Shown one piece after another: positions 55,655 through 64,000 of a stretch of 64,000 nt of DNA. This DNA comes from Pholiota molesta (taxonomy: Eukaryota; Basidiomycota; Agaricomycetes; Agaricales; Strophariaceae): contig JACGCK010000029.1 of the NCBI GenBank assembly GCA_014925825.1, forward strand, positions 341,455 through 405,454. The letters run 5' to 3'. Position 1 is the stretch's first letter, and every line of letters starts with the position of its first letter. Below the pieces are notes generated by a model that did not search any database, had not been told where the DNA came from, and saw only the letters and a list, made by a program, of their open reading frames with translations. A program made the translations under genes and the position numbers.

Positions 55655-57400
55655 GCGGGGATTCAAGCTGAGCTTGATTTACTTAAAATTCACTGCTCTT
55701 GGTTCGTTGCTCTTTCGTTCCGACTTCCATCTTTCTCTGCAAACTTGAAACCATTTACATTGGGAACCAACGTGCATGCCCTCATTCCTGTATGAACGTC
55801 GTGGAGATACTGCTTCCCTGCCTACCAGCATGCTTTAGAACATGCGAAGTCGCTACACCTGTCCGCTGGCAGGGCTCTTGGACTGAGACTCAAAGTGAGT
55901 GGCCTCTGCGGTGTATTTTTTCGTTCTTTGTTCCCTATGTCATATTTCTCGAAACTTTTACTGTGCTTGTCAAACCCTATCGTGCTGCGGCGTGTATATC
56001 GTAATGGCAAGCAGCAGCATGCCTGCCATTTGTATCATCGACCTTGCTGAATTGGCGATGAGTTGTCATTGTGTTACGATAGTATCTGTTTGTTCGCCTG
56101 CGTCCATTGACTTGTGATGAGCCTTCACAAGTTAGATATGTGGACATGGAACCAACGGTATCATAACCCATGATTCGAGATCATCAGCGTCAGTTGACAT
56201 CCATACTTGTATGAGAGGGTTTTTCCCTCGCAAACAGGACTCCTTCACCTCGTTTTCGGACACTTGATCACTTTGCCGCTAGGCAGAGACATCTTTGATG
56301 TGGTCTTGTGTAGTAGTCAGTGCCGTCAATCCGGACCTGAGGGGAATGGTTGAGTGGGGTCGATGATCCCAGCATATGAGGGGGTTGATGACAGTATTCA
56401 TTTCTGCACATTCTAGAGGAATCTATGAATGATTCCCTTGAAACTTCTGTTGGGATTAGTTTTTTTTCTTTCTTCCTTGTTTCAAATTTTGCTCCAATCT
56501 GTCAGAATTTCTTGCTGATTTAATGTGAAAGGACCATCATTTCTGCCGTGGACGTGAACATATGGACTATCGCCCTGCCAGTGCCTGTGCTCATAATCAA
56601 GGTGGGTTTTCTCCTTGAATTTGCCACACTACCTTCTCTTTTCTGTTCTTATCTTGGACGTCCCTATCGGTGCTTCTACGTAATAACGTGGAAAATGTTC
56701 ACGAGCACTTTGTCTTAGCCCAATAGCGACTTTAAAGTGATTCATCTTCTTAAGGCGCCTTGAACCTCACCATTTTCATCCTTCCGGGAGCACCGTACTG
56801 CGACGTCGCTCGGGCCACCGGGGTCGTTGTTGTGGTTGACTCCTTGTCGTGCTCCTGATGTTCTGTATTCCATTTATCGTGGACAGATCCTTGCCAGTCA
56901 TCTCTAGTTAGATGTCTGACAACTGGAGTTGCTCAGGGTATCCAGTTTTATGACTGTGATCGAAATGCTGCATGCGCGCACCGTAAGCCTACTTGTTTGA
57001 CGATGAGGCTGTGGCCCAGCCCTTCTCGAATGTATGTAAGGTGAAGGATGATAATGTTCATGATCCTCGACTAGAGGAGTGTCTATGTATGCTTTTGCAG
57101 GATGGGTTTCATTTCGTATGAATTGTTACCACTCCGTTAAGCCAACGCATATCAGGCATGGTCAACGACACTCATATTATAGCTTCATGAAACAGTTTCA
57201 TAAGCAGTTGAGGTTCAAGGCTAGGCATACGAGGGGGTTTCCAAGCCAAGTTCAGACTCTTTCAATCTTCTTTCTTCGTTTGCTTCTCCCCTTCGCACGA
57301 TTCTAACGTTTTTCCCACTAGGAGCACACCCAGTCAAGGCTCGGCTCCGATTCTTATTGAGGGTCCTAGCCAACGGCCGGTTTCCTCTTTTAGTGGGGAC
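55655..57400 (+). pseudogene. Decayed tandem copy A of an unidentified intron-rich gene
   Basis: Opens with GGGATTCAAGCTGAGCTTGA and a protein-like Gly-Ile-Gln-Ala-Glu-Leu frame, which is broken by a stop near 55790 where copy C reads on. Further pieces match copy B: TGTCCGCTGGCAGG-CTCTTGGACTGAGAC (about 55857), a CTATCGTGCTGC block, CACTTGATCACTTTGCC, an almost identical 100-base GGTGGGTTTTCTCC block (about 56600) and the 3' block CATACGAGGGGGTTTCCAAG (57228). Several stops and frame breaks; no intact gene. Confidence 0.65.
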
Positions 57401-58830
57401 GGTCACTACATATGTCCGCTGGCAGGCCTCTTGGACTGAGACTTAAAAGTGAGTGGCCTCTGCGGTGTCATTTATTCATTCTTTGTCTCCATGTTATATT
57501 TCTCGAGGATTGTTCTGTGCTTTTCAACCCCTATCGTGCTGCAGCGTGTATACCGTAATGGCGAGCAGTAGCATGCTTGCCATTAATATCATCTGCCGTG
57601 CTCCATTGGCGTTAGGTTGTCATTGTGTTACGATAATATATCTTTGTTTGTCTTCTTCATAGACTTGTGGTGATCTTGCGAGCCGTCACAAGTCCAATAT
57701 GTGGAAATGGAACTCAGATATCATAACTCATGAATCAATGTTATTAGCGCCAGCAACATCCATACCTTATTAGTGGGCCTTTGCCTAAAATATAGGACTC
57801 CTTCACCTCATTTTCGGACACTTGATCACTTTGCCACTAGGCAGAGACATCTTTGATGTGGTCTTGTATAATAGTTGGTGCCACCAATCCGGAATTGAGG
57901 GGAATGGATGAGTGCGGTTGACACGGTTTTCTCTTTCTTTCTTTTTTTGAATTTTGCTCTAATCTGTCAGAATTCCTTGCTGATTTAATCTGAAAGGACC
58001 GCCATCTCTGGAGTCTGCCGTGGACATGAATATATGGGCTATCGCCCTGCCAGCACCTGTGGTCATAATCAAGGTGGGTTTTCTCCTTGAATTTGCCACA
58101 CTACCTTCTCTTTTCTGTTCTTATCTTGGACGTCCCTATCGGTGCTTCTACGTAATAACGTGGAAAACGTTCACAAGACACTGGAGATCCTACGGAACTT
58201 CGAAGTAATTCATCTTCCTAAGGCGCCTTGAACCTCGCCATCTTTTCTGGGAGCCTTTGTACTGCGAGTCACTCGGGCCACCGGGGTCGTTGCTGTGCTT
58301 GACTCTTGGTGCTCCTGATGTTCTGTATTCCATTCATTATGGACAGATTCTTGCCAGTCATCTTTAGCAGTTGTACGACAATGATCGAACTGCTACATGC
58401 GTGCTTAAAAGCAGAGTTTCGATGAAGCGCGACAGCCCTGTCTCTAACGCATGTAAGATGAAGATGGTTACTAGTATGATCCTCGGCCAGAGGCATGTCT
58501 ATGTATGCTCTTGCGGGATGATATTCAATTCGTATGGATTGTATGTATTATCACTCCGTTAGGCTAGGGCATACTAGGTGTAGTCAAAGACATTCGTTTT
58601 TTTTTTTTTTGCTTTATGAGAGATCCTTCATAAGCAATTGAGGTTTGAGGCTCAGCATACGAGGGGGTTTCCATGCCAAGTTCAGACTCTTTCAATCTTC
58701 TTTCTTCATTTCACTCTCCCCACACAAGACGCTAACATTCTTCCCACTAGGAGCACACCCAGTCAAGGCATCAATTCTTGAAGTTGAACTGACTGGTGAG
58801 TTTCTCTCAATATCATTTCTTTCACGCCTC
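57401..58830 (+). pseudogene. Decayed tandem copy B
   Basis: Aligns with copy A at an offset of about 1.43-1.55 kb and over 90 percent identity in the best blocks (58070-58170 versus 56600-56695). It lacks the first about 200 bases of copy A. It contains a T run (about 58597-58609) and ends with the same CCCACTAGGAGCACACCCAG junction (about 58745) that closes copy A. Confidence 0.65.
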
Positions 58831-59192
58831 CAATCTTGTATGATACTCCACAACTTCATGCAGCTGGCCGCTATGTAATTGGCTGGCAATCGTACAGGGA
58901 TTGTTGATGGCGCAACCTATGGTGGAAGGTATTGGGGACAGTTTTATGAACTCAATTTTGGACTCCCTGGTACGTTCGCGTTATCATGTTCTTCTTTTAT
59001 CTTGTTCTTCGATTTCGTAGTCAATTCGTAGTATACAGTTTGTTATTTACAAGTTGCTTACTTTCAAATGTTAACATAATTCCCGTACTTTTCTGGCAAT
59101 AAACCACTTGATAAAGTTCATTTATACGCACTTCGGAAGTTGGAATGTCAAGACCTAGATGCGTGCGGCGTCGACGAGACGAACATGACTTG

Positions 59193-60300
59193 TGGGGATT
59201 CAAGCTGAGCTTGAATCAGACTGCACAGCTGCAACACGCGTCCTTGCTGCGTCGTTCTTGCATCCTGACACCCATCTATCTCTCCAAATGTTGTATCTTG
59301 GGCACCAACATCCACCCTCTCTCGAACTTGTGCGAACGACTTGTGGATACTGCCTCGGCATGCATCAGAACACACGAAGCCGCTCTGGCTTCGCGGTGTT
59401 CTTGCGCCAGAATTTCCAGTGACTCGGTGAGTGGTCACTAGAACGTCCACGTCATTTTTTCTTCTCGTTGTGTGCTGGATGATTCTGCCCATGTTTGTCG
59501 ACCCCTATCGTGCTGCGTGCGTTTATTCGTGGTGGTGGGCTGCAACAGGCCTGCCATTTGTGTCATCATCGACTTCGTATTTTTGACTGTTGGGGGAATT
59601 CCTGTCGAAATCGTCTTCGGTGGCCTTCACCTTAATTGTGATTCCCTTGCATATGTGAGGTCTCTTGCAAGGCATGTGGGGCAATAGGCCGAAGATTAGC
59701 GGCAGCCGGATGACCATGAACCAACGGCAAAAGCTATCCATCTTCTTTACAGTGCACAGTTATACTGAGTAAAGCAAAGTTGGTGCTGTAGTTCCCGACA
59801 CTTGATCACTTTGCCATTCGGCGGAGACATCTTGGATGTGATCTTGTGCTACAGTCGGGTGGATGATCCGACCTGGAACGGAGGCGAATGGATAGACGGA
59901 GATGGTGATCCAGTATATGAGGGGGTTGACAACATCATTGCTTTTTTACATGTTCCTGTGGATTTCTTGGGAATTCCTATCATTTTTATCTTTCATTGAG
60001 CTATATTTCCAGTTTGTTTTCACTCGTGATTGACCGATTTTGCAGGTCAACATTATTTGAACATCATCTGTCCAAGCACTACCAGGTGCCATACACCCTT
60101 GGGATCACGTCGTGAAAAATGACTCGGGAAGGTAAATTTATTCCGATATCCCTGTATTTCTCCGTACCTCCAGTCTTCTGAACCCCCTATCGGTGTCACG
60201 CTGTCTCGAGACGCCAGTGATAATGTACTCTCAACCGAGTTTTTATCCTCCTTGCACAGAACTAACAAAGATATTCGAACTAATTCGAATATCCCTTCCA
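59193..60300 (+). pseudogene. Decayed tandem copy C
   Basis: The least damaged copy at its 5' end: a frame from 59192 reads Gly-Ile-Gln-Ala-Glu-Leu-Glu-Ser-Asp-Cys on to Cys-Gly-Tyr-Cys-Leu-Gly-Met-His-Gln-Asn, then meets GTGAGTGG like the other copies. Later, 59802-59999 encodes ITLPFGGDILDVILCYSRVD and a Trp-Asn-Gly-Gly-Glu-Trp-Ile-Asp-Gly-Asp-Gly-Asp stretch; copies A and B are frame-broken at this place. The end is unclear. Confidence 0.55.
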
Positions 60301-61571
60301 TGATGGGCATGTACCATCATAAACTGGAGCTGAACCTACGACCCACTGGACGTAGGTCTAAACTCCACGTTCGAGTTTCGTTGCATTAGATGCCTATCTC
60401 GAACGTGTACGCTTGTCTACATAGTTATGTTGCTTGAACGACATACGAGGGGGGTTCATCGGATTGATGTCTACAGTTGTACCAGTCTGATTGTGAAGGA
60501 CATTGCATGAGCCTGACACTTTCTTTTTTCTAACAGAACTTCGAAGTACACAACCGTGTCTTGGTGCGCCGGTTGGTGCAAAAAGGATTCACCTATCAAA
60601 ATTCAGTGTCTATATAGCCGGTCGCCAGTCTGAATTGCTGCTGTACTGGTTTGACATTGACACTTACTTCCATGTGCTTGCGAATGGCACAAAAAATTGA
60701 TCTGACAGGGTGAGTACATAATATACATTCCTCCACTTTCCAACCCCCTATCGGTGTCATGTGTGCTTCTGCATGCAATGCAAGCTCTAGGACATGAGCG
60801 TTTACCACTTGTGTTCATAACAGAGATTGTTTCTATATTCTTGCGCAAAGACATCTCTGCAGGGTTCAACCGGGTTATGCCACAAGTGCTAGTTCATACC
60901 GGTTTAGGCGCGACGTCAAACTCACATTGGAGTGGCGTTGTATGATGCCAGAGGTCTACCTTGCTAGGGCATTCTCTCGGCTTCAGTGGCATACTCATGC
61001 CTGGCTTAGATCAAGGGTGCTAGCTGTGAATTAAATTATACCACGCTGTGGGGATCTTTGTTGCTTGAACGACATACGAGGGGGGTTTTTTACCGAATGT
61101 TGATATTCGCGTCGGTCTAACGGTCAAATGGCGTTATAGTTATCTGATGCTCTTTCCTTTTCAACAGATATTCCGAAGGCGCAAAATCATAGTTCGTAGT
61201 CAAAGGTACACAGAGTGTATGTGTTGTAGTTGGATAGTATTCCCTATATACTCTTTCAATCTGCACATATACAACGGGCTTTCATACGAACGATCGAAGA
61301 TACTAGTATGTCGATATTCGCATCGGCCTAACGATTAAATGACATTGTAGTCGTCTGACACTCTTTCCTAAATTCCGAAGGCACATATTCATAGTAGGTA
61401 ATCAAATATACATAAGTAGGATGCGTGTGTTGTAGTTGGATACAAGGTATAGATACATGTGTATGCGAAAAGTCCTGTTGGAGGATGATTCAAAGCAGAG
61501 CAAATGACAGAGAAATAAAGCAGAATATGTGGAAAAATCAATCCGAGGTGCGTCCTGATGTTCATGATGGA
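60301..61571. other. 1.3-kb region with partial echoes of the tandem family
   Basis: Short repeats recur: CTTGAACGACATACGAGGGG at about 60433 and 61070, AACCCCCTATCGGTGTCA at about 60182 and 60743, and TTGTAGTTGGATA at 61224 and 61432. No gene is supported. The last bases are the 3' flank of cystathionine gamma-synthase. Confidence 0.5.
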
Positions 61572-63686
61572 TCATACAGCGGAGAGGGTAGCCTCAGCCG
61601 CTTTTAGCGCAGTCTCGAAAGCGCCCAGCAGCGTCTCCGAGTCCTCCATGCCCACGCTGATGCGGACAAGGCCTTCCTCGACGCCATACCGCGCCGCCCA
61701 ATCAAGCTCGCCGAAGTGCGCCAGAATCGTGAACGGGCACGCGAGGGTGAAGTTCGTGCCGAGGCTCGGGCCCTTGTAGCACGGCAGCGCATCGAAGAAC
61801 GCGTGCGACGCGGCGAGCGACGTGAACGTGAGCGAGAACAGCCCGCCGAACCCGCCGGCCGCGCCGTCCTCGGGGTCGACGCTCTGGATGCGGCAGAGGT
61901 CGTAGTGCGCGCGCGTGGTGTATTTGGGGTAGAAGACCTCCTTGATGGCGGGGGACGCGGCGCCGCCGGCGAGGGAGCGCGCGCGGAGGAAGTCGCAGAC
62001 GGTTTCGGCGTTGGTGTCGATGACGCCGATGCGGCGTTTGAAGTCGCGGGAGTTGCGCTCCATGTAGATGGCGTCTTCGTCGAAGTAGACGTCTTCGAAG
62101 TTTGCGGTGAAGTATGTTTTGAGAGAAGGGTAATGTCGTCCTTGTGGGTTGAGGATCAGACTATGTGCCAAAGATTCTTCAATTAGCATCTATTCAAAAC
62201 CTTGGAAAAGGATGGAAAAAATGTGTCGCACCTGCCACCCATAACATTGGAAGCTCCGCTGAAGACCTTCGTTAGACTACTGACCAAAATATCTGCGTAT
62301 GGCAACACTTTGACGTTCACAAAGTTCCCAATGGTCTCATCGATGACGATGAGGAAATCGTACTTGTCAGCAAGCGCACGCAGGCGAGGGAGGTGGGCGG
62401 AGCGTAGTAATGGGTTGGAGGGGAACTCGGTGAAGAGGGCAAGAATAGGCGGTGTCGTGGGATCGCGCGCGGCTTCGGCCTCGAGGATCTTCTCTAGCTC
62501 GTCGATGTCGCTGTCTGTGCCAAAGCCAAGGAAGTGGCATCCCGGGCCCCATTTTTCGAGGATTTTGAGGGTGTCGGTGTACGGGAACCTGTATACAAGA
62601 GCGTAAACATGAGATAGTGGCAGAATGCAAACTTGTATACATACCCAAAACATACGCTCTTCGCTGGGGGCCTCGTCGCTCGCGCTGCAGCATGTGCATT
62701 CCAGATAGCAGACATGCCGGTAGGAAAGAGGTATACGTCGTCCGCGGCCACGGTACTGATTCCACGGACGCTGGGTCCCACCACGAGCTCCTTCTGTTCC
62801 GAACACGGGTGGTCGGAGCTGTCCCTGAGCAGAATACCCGCCACTCGCGACCGGAGTGCGCGTTTCGCGAAAGAGGCGGCCTCCAGCGGAAGGTTTCGCC
62901 CGTACCGCTCTTCTAGATACACTGTGTCAGGATTCAGATCTTCCGGTTCCGGCGGAGCGTTGAATGTAGATTTTTGGTTCGGGGAGCTAGGGCTCGGCGG
63001 GCTCTTCATGGACGAGTAGTGGCGGTTGTGTCCTTTCGCAGGGAATCGTCCCAAGACAGGGCTGGCGGGGCGCTGGACAGCAACCGGAGTCTCCTTCGGG
63101 AGCAAGGTAAGACATCTCTCCGCGAGACGGCTTGAGATACCCAGACCAGTGTGCTGCCAAAACTGTTTCGCGATGGGGAAAGAATCCGCTGGGAAGAGCA
63201 CAATGTGCAAGTCAGCGCATCCTCGAGGCTTGTCAGACTTGTCAGACGACGTAGGAGCACTGCCATTCTGGAGCTCTTCTGGGCAGATGAAGACGTGCAC
63301 TAAGCGGGCGGTAATGGGCGATCCCAGGACAGCCGAACGTGTTTGCATGAACGACCTGCATTCTTCAGCGATCTTCTGCGTCGGGAACAGCATGCACTTT
63401 TCGTTTCCGAGAGCATATTTCTGTTCGCAGAACGTCGCGAGCTAATCAGATCGAAACAATCCGTGGATCAACAAAGTTGGAACAGAAGATGAAAACATTT
63501 CCGACGCACTTTTTGGATGGTAAGGTGTATAAAGAACCGAGGGTATCCAGTGACCATACTGTTCAGCACTCGCGCTTCACCCTCCTCATAACCGACGTTG
63601 TCTCTCCATGTCGGCAACGATACTGAGATTGCGTGTGGCGTGTCCGGCGGTACTGCTAAGCCCAGGGCGTGCTTGACTTCTCCCAT
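61572..63686 (-). CDS. STR2: Cystathionine gamma-synthase (STR2 type), PLP-dependent
   Basis: Minus-strand exons 63686-63510, 63441-62645, 62588-62232 and 62160-61572 give 639 residues, the length of yeast Str2. The start [20 protein letters not shown] leads to [17 protein letters not shown] and Gly-Tyr-Pro-Arg-Phe-Phe-Ile-His, the fungal N-terminal extension. The PLP fold follows: [29 protein letters not shown] (cofactor-binding Asp), and Ser-Ser-Leu-Thr-Lys-Val-Phe-Ser-Gly, whose Lys forms the Schiff base. It joins cysteine to an activated homoserine to make cystathionine in transsulfuration. All introns are GT-AG, 56-71 bases, and phases agree throughout. The final exon is more GC-rich than its surroundings. 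Confidence 0.93.
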
Positions 63687-64000
63687 TTTCGCAGGCCAGT
63701 AGTCGGAAGATGAGAGCGGATTCAAACAACGAGTCTGGAGAACACAGGGGCGTTAGGTCGAGATGGATCGTGAACGAAGTGAATGCCCATGGCGGTATAA
63801 GTATAGAGCAGCCATCGGCGCGTCGGCCGTTCAAAAAATTTGTGATCGGCCCATAGCCCAATTATAATAGGGGCCAATATCAAGTTATGGTCTTACAAAA
63901 GAACATTCGTTGCCAACATAAATTTAGAAAAATGAACGGGGATGCTTATGTTGTGTGTTAGTTGGCTGGCATGTGTATATATACCTGATAACCAGCAGAA
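63687..64000. promoter_or_regulatory. Upstream region of cystathionine gamma-synthase
   Basis: Continuous with the 5' end of the gene. A longer frame begins at 63861 but is not in the coding frame of the enzyme. TATATATA lies at about 63977, near 290 bases upstream, too far to be an obvious core element and perhaps belonging to a gene beyond the window. Confidence 0.35.

Noticed and set aside
61716..62186. 156-codon Arg/Glu-rich plus-strand frame
   Set aside because: Antisense to the well-supported last exon of cystathionine gamma-synthase, with skewed composition from its GC-rich codons.
1..64000. Transposable element or viral insertion
   Set aside because: No reverse transcriptase, integrase, transposase or helicase motif was seen, and the repeats found are gene duplications without terminal inverted or long terminal repeats.

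Overview
The window is nuclear DNA of a filamentous basidiomycete, most likely an Agaricomycete and possibly a polypore. The reasons are dense protein genes split by many short (about 50-70 base) GT-AG introns, alternating strands, short intergenic gaps, no operons, divergent histone H2A/H2B genes, a secreted ricin-B-type lectin, and several lineage-specific families of secreted or Cys-rich proteins. I found no retroelement open reading frame, rRNA, convincing tRNA or CRISPR. Exon coordinates were worked out by hand from splice signals and reading frame.

Layout. 0.1-10.2 kb: a secreted unknown protein, a candidate small Cys-rich secreted protein, a sugar-phosphate/nucleotide-sugar type transporter with unusually large introns (one about 2.6 kb), LSm8, and a small unknown protein. 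10.4-15.4 kb: a tandem duplication of a DM9/DUF3421-domain gene whose N-terminal repeat number differs between copies. 17.7-29.7 kb: an RmlD/MAT2B-like Rossmann protein, an arrestin-like protein, the HOPS/CORVET subunit VPS16, and an unknown 234-residue protein. 31.0-35.6 kb: the lectin gene and the divergent H2B/H2A pair.

35.9-52.2 kb is the most distinctive block. It holds three intact members and two relics of a TPR-like family with Cys-rich, probably lipid-modified N-termini, plus a 794-residue protein with a heptad-Cys N-terminus and a long tandem-repeat tail. Part of the block is a tandem segmental duplication that also carried a PITH-domain gene, intact in one copy and gutted in the other. 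52.3-54.2 kb: mitochondrial ribosomal protein S5. 55.6-60.3 kb: decayed tandem copies of an unidentified intron-rich gene. 61.6-63.7 kb: cystathionine gamma-synthase (STR2 type).

Four otherwise good genes (DM9 copy 1, MAT2B-like, VPS16, MRPS5) each lack exactly one base in a G/C homopolymer. Because two of these are conserved core genes, I read this mainly as consensus sequence error rather than gene death. The housekeeping genes are scattered with no shared pathway. The only suggestion of a coordinated unit is the 36-51 kb cluster of membrane-targeted TPR and repeat proteins.
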